Source: Phytoseiulus persimilis (Eukaryota; Arthropoda; Arachnida; Mesostigmata; Phytoseiidae). Taken from it: 64,000 bases of DNA. Numbering within the stretch: the stretch's first letter is position 1; each line of letters begins with the position of its first letter. The translations under genes were made by a program, and so were the position numbers. The notes beneath the pieces were generated by a model. That model did not search any database and was not told the origin of the DNA. It saw only the letters and a list, made by a program, of their open reading frames with translations. Positions 11,296 to 23,700 of this stretch are shown here, piece after piece. The stretch is from NCBI GenBank assembly GCA_037576195.1, contig CM075103.1, forward strand, positions 10,416,001-10,480,000, read 5' to 3'.

Positions 11296-11601
11296 ACTCA
11301 CCGAGCGGTTCAGAATAGAATACTCTGAGGAAGCCCTGAAACTCGGATCAGCATCCTTTTTCGGAGAAGAAATCCTTCCAACTACCGATTTGTCGATATG
11401 CCATTGAGGAGATTCCGGGATAGCTCGTAGCCCCTACGAGTTGTGAAAGGGAATCGAGATGATTCGAACATTTCCATAATCCCAACACGTCGAGGATCCT
11501 CCGACTGGAGGAGCTGCCACGGAAATGCTTCCCCATGAGGATCGTCTCGAAGTCCGGGCAGACGGGTCACACCAAAGCAAGAATAAGTCTTCCTTGCGTG
11601 G

Positions 11602-11618
11602 AATAAATAAAATTTATT
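11602..11618. promoter_or_regulatory. Bidirectional poly(A) signal cluster after FIBP
   Basis: AATAAA occurs on the plus strand at 11602-11607 and 11606-11611, and on the minus strand at 11618-11613, inside a near-palindrome. It lies about 310 bp after the FIBP stop. The plus-strand copies suit FIBP; the minus-strand copy would suit a convergent gene, none of which was identified with confidence. Confidence 0.5.
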
Positions 11619-13393
11619 CAAACAAAAAACAAGTGGTAGTCGCCAACCTACGCTATTGCTGTATCGATCTAGCGTATTATTCTCTGACCATCCTCTCGGT
11701 TGATCAGGACCGAATTGTGGGGTTCTCGACTTGACCAGCCATTGTTTTCTTTTCATTTGTTTCTTATTATCCAGCAGGGTTTCGAATGGGAGCAACTTTG
11801 AGCATTTCGGTTCAGAAGTGACTGTTTCGCAGTTCCTGTCTTGTTGAACTCGTCCACATGATCCGATCCGCCGAATTTGGTCTGTTCACTTCACTTGCGG
11901 AATAAGTTAGAATAAATATTCAATCAGCATTTGTTTGGCGTCAGGGACAACAACTCCATCACCCTCCTTCGCAGTGAGAATAGGTGACTCGACAGCTGAG
12001 GACTCGATAAGCTCAAACTGTAGGACAGCGTCGGAGTTTGCGAAGTAGCTCGGGGGAAATTCGAAAAACCCCGTTCTTTGAAGGGCTAGCTCGCAAACGG
12101 ACGCGTTGTTCCCAGCGACTCGAGGCCCTTCTTGTGGGTGAGCTCAGCTCGAAATATTCCATCACGGTTCCGAATTCGCACCGGGTCTCCGACTTGAAAA
12201 GTTGCGACGGATCGGTAGCAGCGTAACCTAAGCTAAATCTATTTGACTAGATCGTATTTACAATCCGGCCGCTGGCGGCTCTTTGTCGATGCAATGCTCC
12301 TCAGTATTCGTTCGTCTCTGATCCTTCGTCCTCGTTATCCTTCATTTGACGCACACGGAACATTGCTCCTGAGCAGGGCAATGCAGGAGCAACGAATTCA
12401 GGTGGCCCGTCCAGCAGGGAATGCCTCTGGATGAACCTAGTCCAACCCCCCGAATCCAAAATCAGCTGCGGCTTCTCGGGGTCTGCTCGCAGATCCGGTT
12501 ACTCTTGCTGGGGGTCGAGTCCTCGTTAACGCCTTCTTGGAAAAACTTCTATCTATGGCTAGGGAGATTCCTATCATGAATTAGGTATCACAATCGCTTG
12601 GTTCCGAACAGTTCCTCTCCTCCTCCTCGTCGTTCGTTCATCGCGTCGTCCCCTCCCATTGATTTGACTCCACATTTGAGTTCCCTCGGTCCCACCGAGG
12701 AGAGCACGACGTGTTTTCGTGTAGTCATCGTACCTTCCCGGATGGAACAACTTAATCCTGTCTCATAACTTCTCCGACACTGAAACGGAAGTGTCACTGT
12801 TTAGCTTTTCGCTGGAAGACATATTTTTCATGGGAGGGAAGATAAGTTTCATCCATGGGAGGGGCATCACGAGGATCATCGCGTTAAGGAGACAGGTTTG
12901 CACAGTTAGACCCGACATTGGTTAGAGGGCGACCGAGTTAGGATCAACCAGGGTTTTTGACTCCATAAACAGGTTGTGTCAAGAGTAGCATGCGAGCAGT
13001 GTTAGCGGGGCGTGAATCCTCAGATTCAGGAGGTGAGGAAGGAGAAAAAATATGGAGGACCGGAAGAATTGTGGGATCAGATGGAGATTTGTGGAGGGTT
13101 GCGTGTTTTCACTGATCGCGCAACAAGACTCAACGCGCAGAGGACGCATTTAGGCCTGCAAGCATCCAGTGTCGAGTGAACGATGAGAATCTGGCTCAGA
13201 AGGAGTATTAGTCAGGGGATCTGGGAGTTCGAGGCTGTGAGAGGTGTCTGAGGCTGACGAGGGAAGCAAGACATGGGTAACGGGAGCGGGGACGGGAAAG
13301 GGTTCGGGAGGACGAGCGTCCTGGGGAATCGGGTTGGAAAACGAAAAAAAGCCATGCAAGAAGCAGTCACCTTAAGGGTGCGCGACCCGAGGG
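11619..13393. other. No gene recognised; one odd minus-strand stretch
   Basis: On the minus strand around 12200-12065 the translation reads FQVGDPVRIRNRDGIFRAEL and ends at a stop; in another frame GFFEFPPSYFANSD onward runs to a stop at 11907. The first phrase recalls the SH3-like C-terminal part of retroelement integrases, but the match is short. A Pro-rich minus-strand frame at 13359-13150 is readable without recognised motif. Nothing else is supported here. Confidence 0.35.
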
Positions 13394-16144
13394 TCAAACG
13401 TTTTCTTGAGGGTGACTGTCGCCACCAAGACTGTCGGTGCTCGAAAGAGACCGAGTGCTCTCGGTGCTGCTGGTCTGGTCTAGCGCTGATGGGTCGTCCC
13501 TTTGCAAAGCGTCTCGTTCAACATGGCTTTCGTTATCGGAACATTCTTTACCCGAGAGCGTGTGGCTGATCTGAATTGTTGTTGTGCCGTTGTCTTTTTG
13601 AACGAGACTCATGGACGGCTGGATATGGCTGTGGTGGAAATGAGCTGCTGCGCCCCCGTACGATTGGCGGCGGTTGACTGAGTTCCCGAACGAATTGTGC
13701 TTGGCAGCGTTCGCCATCCGGTTTGCGAACTTCCCGAAATCCTGCGAATACAGCGATCAACTTTTTAGATGCCCATCTCCACGCCAAGATCGTGCGGTCA
13801 TCGACAACGCTGTTCGTTGTGCGGCTCCGCGAGTGTGAGACGAAGCAGATAGTAAGTATTCCTCTCGCCTAGACGTCCCGGGCGTTCCGGGGTGTGGCTG
13901 GACGGAACGATTCCCTTCAGTCTGACAAGACGCATCATCGGACTTCGGTGATGCAACAAACACACCGCTAGACCTTCTGTCATAGCACTGCGACGTCGTG
14001 GACAGCGCTGTCGTTAGCACCGAATATCTCTTCATGCCATCATCTGAGGCATTGCGGAACTCCGCGCGCACAGAAGTGTCGGGATCGGTGTGGCATCACT
14101 CACTGTGGAGCAATCCTCCGCAGAAGTCCGACGTCGTAACGGTCAGCGGCTACTGACAATGAAACACCTTGAAGATCAGGTGAACTGTGAAAATTCAGCC
14201 CTCGTCTTTCTTCGAACAAGGATCGATATCCAACCTCGACCGTTCCGCACAGCGCCACAGGAAGATCTCTCCAAGTTGCAGGAAATCTCTCCAAACTCGG
14301 TTATCGCGTCGCGCGCAGTGGGCGGATCGAATTAGTTTGGATCCATCGGGAATCGCGGAGAGGGGCTCGAGTCGCGGTGACTCAGACGAAATGGTGGCTT
14401 TCTGATGCCGGAAATAACAGCAACACTGAATAGTACCATCCGAAGATTTGGTCGTCACGGAAACAATTTCCACCAGCCCGCGGATGGACGGGAAGATATA
14501 CCTTCGGAAACTAACACTGTTCTCTGCGCGACCTCCGTCCGCTCGTTGTAGCTTCGATTTCGTTCGACGAATCTTACGTCTCCCTCGTGTCGCTCTGAAC
14601 GGTCGGCATCACGTGAGCCACGCTGGAGCCAGCGCGCGGGATTTCCCGTCGACAGTGAAAGAGATTGTTCGGACGCGGAGCGAGAAGTGAACTGACTGTT
14701 CCACACCATTGTGTGTGTCCCGAGCTCCGATGGAATGGCTTGCTAGTTTCATCACAGCTCCGCGAAGAGGTACAGAGGTATGTAGCTCCGCTGATCGGCG
14801 ACCTTGCGCTGATCGCCGTCCAGAATAAAAGAATCGATCGTGGAAAACACTCTTCGAGCACCAATCGAACGTCTGTCGATGTTCATCATCGACAGGTCTT
14901 CGGACGCGAGTTTTTGAACAAGCATCATGGAGTTTTCTGGTATGTTGGCGACTCATTCGATTGCGCCACGGAAGGGGAGGTTCTCTCATTGCGTCGACGG
15001 AGCCAGAGCTACGAAAGTCGGCTCTGGATGAACGAGGCCAAAGTCCGGGCTCCCTCGACCCGAGATTCTCCTTCACGAGCTCCTTCAGATTGTGCATCAC
15101 GAGAACTTCGCAGATTGCTGTTGTCCTCTCCTTACCTGCAGCGTGATCGCCCTCTTGCCGTCGACAATCTCGAACTCTTCGTGGATCTCATCGAGCTCCT
15201 CCGCGATCTTCGCGGCCTCGATGCGCTCGGAGGATCCATCGTAAGCTGCGTTGTCGCGGCCCCCGAATTCGCTGTTGTCGTCCTCGAACTCCGACCGCGA
15301 CATCTCCGAAAGTTCATCCTCCAATTTCTGTAATGGAAAAAGCGCGCATGCCATACCGTTATTCCCAAGCAGTTATCGTGGTTCACGGGAATGACGAAGG
15401 CCCTGCTTCGATGACATTCTCTACGAAAATCGCAACTCTTCAAAGGCGCGTACTCCAAGCGGTAAGTTCTGACTGGCGGCGTTCGACGAACAACATCGAA
15501 GCATAACAGTGAGGGATTGGACGAAAATCAGAACACCATGCACAAAACAACATACCCGAGCAGCAAACGTATGCATCATCACAATCGAAACTCATGTGTA
15601 TGGTAGATGTGCTCCGATTCGAGCACATTCCAAAACAAGGCGTTGAGCAAAAAGTTTCACAAAGACAGGAATGGCACTCCGAAAACATTCATCAGTTTCC
15701 AGGCACAGATTGTTATTCACACTCAGACCGTGGATGCAATTTCAAGTATGTAGGTCAGTAGAGGTACAAACGTTTCCAGCATGCGGTTTACTTAGCACTG
15801 TGGCGGGACCAAGCATGGACAAGCACCTGCAGTACCTTGAAGAGTTGCTGTTGACCTTTAGAAGTTCTTGCCGTGATCGTGGAGTGTGGAGTCGGAACCA
15901 GCGATGGGCATCGGGAGTTCGAATATCCTTGAGCGACGAAGTACCTAGAAGGGCAGGAGACGAGTTTGCGCGTCACGAATCGTCGCGATGCTTCGCTTGC
16001 GATACGGCGAGTACAGCTCTGAGCTTCGAGCGGGAACTCACCGGTAGGGCGTATCGTAATCAACTTCGAGTATCGTGGAGAACTTCGACGGCCACAGTGT
16101 GTCCACGATAGCCATGGCGGTGCCGAGAACGAAGGCGACGCATC
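13394..16144 (-). CDS. Candidate multi-exon membrane protein, unknown family
   Basis: Four candidate exons join without a phase break: 16144-16042, 15944-15836, 15327-15136 and 13741-13394 (ending at a stop). The first encodes a hydrophobic segment, GCVAFVLGTAMAIVDTLW, followed by STILEVDYDTPYR. The third is strongly acidic and helical (SEFEDDNSEFGGRDNAAYD, then EELDEIHEEFEIVDGKRA) and has a good acceptor (ttacag) and donor (CAG|gtaagg). The last is Ser/His/Asn-rich low-complexity sequence ending in PQENV. One possible reading is a short cytoplasmic N-terminus, one membrane segment and a long cytoplasmic tail. No family was recognised, the 15944-15836 exon is weak, more exons may lie between 15136 and 13741, and the start is not placed (a frame upstream of 16198 ending in RASRES could precede it over a 50-bp intron). 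Treat as a hypothesis. Confidence 0.3.
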
Positions 16145-19100
16145 CTGCAGAAAGAAAAACATGAAGCGTTCCGCAGCGTTCCTCGTTGACCAAGACACCT
16201 GACTCCCTGGAGGCGCGATTGAGTTTTTCTCGTTTCATACCCCATGGCCGGGGGCTCTTTTGTTTGAGCGTCGCGCGTTTCTTAGTTCGTCGCCCGATTT
16301 CCCCCTCGCTGTTGTTTACGAATTCGTCACTCGTAAGCGACAATTAAGGTTTCTGTTAATCTACATGGTGATGCGGAGGAGAAGACGATGACGAAGAGGA
16401 GGTTCCAGTTACGCAACTGTCTCTTAAGGACCGGTGACTGCGCCTTGCCGCCCGCCGTAGCCGTGGCCGCCGCGAACGGATCCGGAAGTGTCGGTAGCGC
16501 CGCACACGGCACGAAGCGGAACCAGAACAGTTGGCATTTGGCGAGGGTTTTTACGATCAAGGTCGCCGGGTGGCCTTGCGCATGCTGAGGCAGCGAGCAA
16601 GACCCGCCAACCGACGAACGGACGAACCGACAGAACAGCCAACGTGGACTTGGTCGGATCTTTGCTATTTTTAGTCATTTGCCAGAAGCGGCAGCGGTTG
16701 CCGTAGCAGGTCTCAGAAGCAAACGAATTCCACAGAAACACAGAGATCCTGTCGGAAAGAAACACGACCGACGGAGCGGCCGGCGGGCATCAGAGGTGGG
16801 TCGACTCGCCGAACAAGATTGCGTCATTGCTGTCGCTCGTCATCCTGAGAGTCCGCATCTGTGTGTCCGCTCGTTCGACTCCGCGGCGATTTCACGTGGG
16901 GGTTCGAACCCTCACGGGAGAGGAACCAGCGAGCGCCGACTGGCAGTGACTGAGAGTTTCAGAAAGTGTTGCGAAATCGTCCTTCTCCCCGCGATCTCCG
17001 CATGATCGACAAGTCTTTTTCCGCCGGCAGTCCGGAATGGGAATCTGATGAAGCTGTTTCGAAACGGATCGACTCCGCGGTAACTTCTGTCTGGCCGAAC
17101 GAATCGCTCGCTCGCTTCGGTGGTTGATATTCTGTACGTTGTCGACGCGAGCATTATTGTTATTATTGTGTGACTGATGTCGGTTGGTAATGGACAACTT
17201 GGCTTGCTTTCTATTTATCAGCGGAATCGTTGACGCCTGCGTCATACCAGCATTCATCGGATGCTCGGACCCTCGAGCCGTGACAGTGCGATGCGGTCGT
17301 TGTTCGTCAAGGAGTCGCGGAGCTCCAAGGACTCTATCGAGCAGAGTGCTCCAGACGGCAAGCACGTCAATTATGTTTGTGGGATGACAGTTCACGAAAA
17401 AGAAACTAGGGAGATCCAATCATCCGATACGCGAGGGGATAATTTTTCGCACGCAGTTCATGACGATAATTCGTCCTGCTGGAACGCCTGTGCAACATTT
17501 TATGACACAATTTATGGAGACCGACGAGAATGGGAGTGCTTCGGAAAATCGTCTTGAGGATAATTCATCGGGGAACGTCCCGAAGATCCGGTCATGGAGA
17601 ACTGAACGGAATACATCGCCTCGCCGAAAACGCTCAAGTTCACTTGAAAGCGGAAAGCGAGATCGGATCGTAATTTCCACAAGAATCATCCAGTTGAAAA
17701 TTCGCGGCGGATTTGGACTCTTTCGCCATCCTGACTTTGGAAAACTCTTCGCCCTGGAAGAGGACGGTCACACCAGGCGGAGCTCCTCGACCTCCGGTGG
17801 TCTCGCACGCCCAGCTTCCAATATCAAACATTCGGTGCGTCACTTGGTCGCTTGTGGCCAAGACGGAAGGATTCGTAATGGAGAAGCGATACGCTTTCGA
17901 CAGGAAAGCCGATCCACAACTCAATAGCGCGTTTTGAACACCGATTGATCGGGAACGAAACGATTCCAGGCGATTGACGAGCGTCGCGAAACCGTCGAGC
18001 TCGTGTTCTGTTCTTCAGCAACGGCTGTTGCATGTCTAACATAACTTCAAGATGGCCGGTACTGGACGTTTTGTCGGAAGAAATCGCTCCTCGGATTCAT
18101 TGCCCGCCAGACCATTCAATCTTCACCGACCTGTGACCCCAAACTGACCGGTCCGAAGGGATTTTCGCGGGAAATTTCCCCACGTTTCGCACAAAAAACT
18201 GTGCTGCTGTGGCTTCCGCCGGTCGAGTGGCGGTTGGACTCCTCGTACTCTGCCCTTGGGCAAGGAATTCCTGTCTGTTGTTCTACGGAACGGAGTTTGC
18301 CACTATGTTTTGTTTCGGAGCTCATGAGATTCGATTTCTGTCCACCGTTGAAGCGACGGCCTTGCCATGCTCCACTTGACTGACCCGGGCGTTGGTTTTT
18401 AGCCTGCGGTGCGTTTTCGTCGCTTCCTGTTAGGTCAGAGACAACTTCCTGAGGTGTTTTTTTACCGATCGCAGATGACAGAAAACAGAAAACTTTCTTA
18501 AATCCACTTCGTGTCGTTCAGACCCGGCGCTTTTCTGCTCCGTGTCGACGATCGGTAACAGATTTCTTTGATCGCGCTGGTAGCGGAACAACGTCCGGCC
18601 GCGCTTTCAATCAAAGTTTCCGAGCGAACCCAGAGATAGGTTGCCCAGCGCTGTTATCGCGAAAGTAAGAAGAAAGCCGAATTGGGGGTGAGTGAGGCGT
18701 GTATTCTGACAGCCTGTTCGGATAAGATACCGCTCGGCTTCCTGTACGACGATCGTGACAATGCTGCCGGAGCTGGTTTCACACCGGCTGGGATGAGTTT
18801 TCCAGAAGTTCGCCGGGACGGAACGCGAGACCGAATCCTGCTCGGTATCGAAGAACCGTTTGCCCCAGTACGAGTTGGAAAGCTTTCCAGATCGGCGGTC
18901 GTTTAATCTGGAATCGAACTTCACGGTTCGCAGCCCGTCGTCTTCCGGCATCCGCCCACCCCACGTCAACCCAAATAGCCAACCCGTTATTGTCACTGCG
19001 GTCGTTCCGTCGTAGACGTTGAAAAACTTTTCGCCGCTTCCGATGTAGCTCCGCGAAGATTGTGTTTCATGTCGTTTGGATGTTTGCGAAGGGACCGGCG

Positions 19101-20785
19101 TCAATATTTATGGAGCAACCCGTGTTCGTCAACGGAAGCTTTTCAAAACTGCTGTTGGGAGCGGATCTTCGACGTCGGAGCTTGCATCAGATCGAGTCCG
19201 TTGAATCTTTCCGAAACGTAGCTCAGAACCGAAGCGACGAACGATGTGGCGAGCGGAGAGGAGAGCGAACGCTCGATTCGGATGCGGGGAAAACGCTCCG
19301 AAAGTTCAGGAGTTTTCGGAACAAGTCGACTCAAGAGCAGAGCGAACACGTCCGCAAATAGTTGCGCCGTGCCGTCATGTCGTCCAACAACGAGCGACAA
19401 TGACGAGACAGATCGAGCCCCATACAATTACCGCCAACCTTGGCCGGTTCCGTGTATTCTTTCAGCATCTTCAGTATCAGACGCCCGATTCCGAGGAAGG
19501 GTTCTTGAAGATCCGACTGGCCGGTAGGTGAGACCAACCAGGTAACCATGGTAGTGTGGCAGCATTACTCAACCCGCCCATGCCCACCGGAGCGAATCCT
19601 CGGCGAACGACTTGAGCTCCCCGCGGAGCGTTCGTTGCCACTTGCTACCTCGACGTAGCTTCCACCCGGCTCGAACAATGGATCTACGGTACAATTGTCA
19701 TAACTATACATCGAGAAACGCCCGAGGTGGTGAGCTTGGCTCAGCTTCGGTTGTCCGTCAAGTTGTCTGCCCGAAAATTTCAAAACAATGACCAGTATAC
19801 TTCTGCGACGAAAATCACGCGAGCATCCAGGTTCAAGGGAAGCGTTATTTTCAAGACGTCGGCAAGTTGAATCACCTCCTGGCATATGAAAGTGATCTCT
19901 CGCTACGCACCGCCGCTCCCGAGAGAACTCCCAGAACGAGTTTTTTTCTTGCAAGAGAAGCAGCCACACGAGCTCTTCGAAGAAGAACGGTGAAGATTTC
20001 TCCAGAGAACAAAACAAACCAAAATAGCCCTCCGAGTTCTTGCGGGTACGAATAGAGGAATAGTTGCATGGAAACGGTGCCCGGGTCTTCACGAGTGTAC
20101 CTCCTCCTTTCCAAGATCGGTAGAAACGACATCGATTCCCGCGTCGTAGCGGTTCGGAGCGAGGAGCAACTTCAGAGGCCATGCTGCGAGCACGGCAGCG
20201 ATTTTCCAGAAGGACTCGATTTCGAATCGACGGCCCCTCGTATTCGCTCGGTGATATTTTGACAGTTCAGACGACAGCAGTTCCGCGATTTCTCCGCTCG
20301 CGGACTGAAAACACGGGTGCTGACTCCTCCAGCTGAATCTTTTCTGACGCTTTTCCTCTCGCCGGCTCCCATTCTCCGGCCGTCAGTGTATAACCATCGG
20401 GAACGAGACCACCGGGCCCGGCCGGTGTCGTCCACATCACTCTGTTGAGTGATAATATTCGAGAAGCGGTGGTCGAGTCACCGCTTGCAGAAGTCGGAGC
20501 GGCCACTTAGATCGAACGCGGCAGCGACAGTGACCCAAAAAAAATAACATTTAAGTAGCCACCGACTCATTCTAGCCACGGATTCGCCTACTTCGGATTG
20601 AAGTCGGACGGCGATGGCGTATTGACCGTTCGCACCTGTGATCGAGGATCGACTGAGGCATCGTCCGGCTGAGCATAAGCCGGCCGAGGGACAGACTGGC
20701 AGAATTCAAACTCGTCCGTCAATTCAATTGTTTAGTCGCTCCTCAAAGTCAATTCCCGGTTAGGGATGAGAATCCCTTCGGCGAA
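16145..20785. other. No gene recognised; GC-rich with many open frames
   Basis: Several frames are open on both strands because this stretch is GC-rich in parts. Readable minus-strand stretches include a basic frame with an Asn run (17419-16892), one ending LDDSCGNYDPISLSAFK (near 17640) and one at 19427-19143 (FADVFALLLSRLVPKTPELS). None has recognised homology or a confirmed splice partner. It could hold 5' exons of the 13.4-16.1 kb candidate and the 3' flank of DUOXA, whose poly(A) signal I did not find. Confidence 0.35.
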
Positions 20786-23700
20786 TTAGCGAATCGACGA
20801 GTACAGTAGAGAGGTTGATCTTGAGGATCTGCTGATAGCGAAAGGCTTCGAGACAGTGTTTGAGCTCGTCGGCTTTTTTGTGTTATGTTCTTCGGATTTG
20901 ATTTTTAATAAAAAGCTCAGTCGCTCGCTCATCCACTCAGCGGCTTCAGGCTGCAATGATTTCGAGCATTTCAGTATAAAAACCACCGAGATCCCAAACG
21001 ACAATCCAGGCGCAGCTTTATTTTTCTGTGAACGTTCCTTCCGTTTCAAATCGCGACGAGCGATTCGGATATTATTGCCGGCGCCTCGTCGTTGGTATGT
21101 TGAAACTTCTCAACGGAAAGCCGACTCAGAAGGTAGACACTTGTGCGACTCTACCATGATCGACTCATTGTAAAAGGATGCAAGTCAGAAAAATACCGGT
21201 GACAATAACGACAGCCGCCAGAATCGGGATTGGGAATTGATTTGAAATCCGAAGACGTAGAATTGAAGAAGAAATTACCAATGCGCCTTAAACCCCACCC
21301 CGAGCCGAGTCCTCCGCGGCATCATTTTCTGTTCTCCTACGTCGATTACGTTCCACTCTTGGAATAAATTCACTCGAAAATGCCCGCACTTGTGACTTTA
21401 CGAGGATTCAGACGTCAAGCGGAACAATGAGCTAAGAGGGATCGGAACGAACAAGATCAACGAGATTGGGACGTGCTGGTAGCTCGCTGGGCTGGGCGAG
21501 CGGACAGACGGAAATATTTGAAGGACAGAATCAATCTCAAAACACCAGACTCAACCGCGGATCTGGGATCGCTCCTGCGAGAGATCCTTAATTCTCGATT
21601 CAGTTAACACCCAGAAGCCTCTTCTCCGAGTCGAAGGTTAAGTTCGGGGGATATCTATCGTTAAGGATGACCATCGGTCGCATGGAGCACTCCGCGCTTC
21701 GTTGTCGCTTATTTGAAAGGGATGCAAATGAGGCGTGGGATCGCTCGGCAGCTGTTTCTCTCGAGCAGTTCTACACCGGCATCGCGTTTGCGACTTCCAT
21801 GATTCAACCGAAAACGTTCCGCGGTTCCACTATATACATAGAAACTGAAGGAGTAGTGAGGAAGTGGGCAAGACCAAAAGACGAAGCTCAACAAGAACCG
21901 AAATGACATTGAACTCAAAGGTGACAGAGCCTTCACGTAAACGAAGTCGTTACTGGGCAAATGGCACGAACAGTGACATGCAAGACTTCGGCTTTGCTGC
22001 ATGCTATGGGAATTTGCCTAATTGTCCGGTTATCCATCAAAATATCAATTTCGTGGAAACTCGTCAAAATCAGGGGTGCGCTGACCTTGCTGGACTGTCG
22101 AGCCACGGTTCGCGCTACGTTCGAACGTAGAACAACGCAATACCGAACGGCTGGAACAGTCCGGCGTTGGGTTATTGTATCTCGATTGATGACCTCATAT
22201 TAAATCCATGTTCTGCGAAGCCAACAGCATCTCTGAGGGCAGCGTGCGGACTGCACGCCAGGCTCGAACCCGACTCGCAACTGAAACCCCGAGATAGGCT
22301 TTTGCGCTTCCGACTAATGTTCTTGCAAGAGCGAAAGGCTTGCGTTTGCATAATCGACCAGTGGGATCCCTTGCGACTCGCGGCACCCACAAACGCATCA
22401 AGGTCGAAAAAGCTTCGAAGCCGGCTGCCGAGCCCGTCGATGCGTCAATGTGACGTTAACAACAACTCCGTTTTTGGTTACGTCGAATAATTACTTGTAG
22501 AAGTGAACAGGGCTGCCGCGAATCGAGCCGTGCATGGGGCGACAGGGGTGTTTTGTCGAGCTCATCTTTGAGAGCAAGTGACGCTGGAGGAGCTCGGATT
22601 GACGGATGTTCTCGAATTCAGCCACGGAGAGCGAGGGAAGGGCAACTGTTCAGTGGAGAGGACTCACCGAGAATTAGCACCATGTAGAAGCACCAGCCGA
22701 GGTCGAACTTTAGGAAACTCCCGTTTTCCATGGGTATGATCAACGGAGTCGCTGGCAGAAGCACAGCGTACATCCACACAGACATGAGCATCACGAGTCC
22801 AGTCACTGAGAACAGATACGCTCCGTATCTGGGCACGGCACACAGGAGCAGATTCGACAACAACCACAACCCGAAGGACCACCACAAAAAGTAAGATGCC
22901 CAGAAACCAGCCTTTCGGTAGGCTCGTCCCCAGGTGAAGCCATCACTATCTTGACGGAGGTAGTCCAAGACTGTCAGGATGGGGTACGGCAACCCTGTAA
23001 AGAAAGTCCGATTAAATGATTCCCCCACTCACGTCTGAAGATCATGTGGATGACCACGGAGCGAGATTCCCGCTGCGATGAAATCCAGGCCGGATTTGGG
23101 AATCGCGAGACGCTGTCTGTCGACTACGAGGGACGTTCCGAGTCAGAGATCGGAGTACGTGAGCAGAATAACGCTCAACGGAAGAATCGAAATCTAGCGG
23201 GAAGTTCAGCATCACTAAGCTTGAACGCTGTTTCCACTTGGTTCGGGCCGACCACGGAGAGAATCTGTGTCAAGCGCGTGATCGTCGCATGAAACCGAAG
23301 AGGAATCACGTTTGAGCGCCAATTGTCAGGCGACATGATTCGCGCATTTTGACACGAGGAATATGAGGTGAAGAACGATTATCTGGTAAACTATGCACAA
23401 CACGCTCTCGCGGACGCGGTGCTGTCCAACCGATTTCCCGATGGGCTTCCGATCGCTGCTTCCTCGTCTTTCTTTCGAAAACAGGATAAATGCAAATAGA
23501 TATTGACTCCGACCACTTGACACGAATCTGCGAGCATGGAGCACCTTTGTTTTCCTCGGTCACGCGACTCGAGGCTATTTCGAGTCCATCTAGAACTGAA
23601 CACTAGCTCTCGCGGCTACGATGATTGTCGAGGGTGGGGTCACCGAAGATGAGGAATTGTTCCGACGGAGGCACCTAGCAATCACTATATCGCACAATTA

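Noticed and set aside
16890-16920. tRNA B-box-like GGTTCGAACCC
   Set aside because: The stem beside it does not pair over five bases, and no A box, anticodon arm or acceptor stem could be placed.
21177-21300. Minus-strand hydrophobic stretch FPIPILAAVVIVTGIFLTC as alternative last exon of DUOXA
   Set aside because: It would add a membrane helix with no room in the family layout, and the 21015-20786 exon gives the family length and a better position for the last helix.
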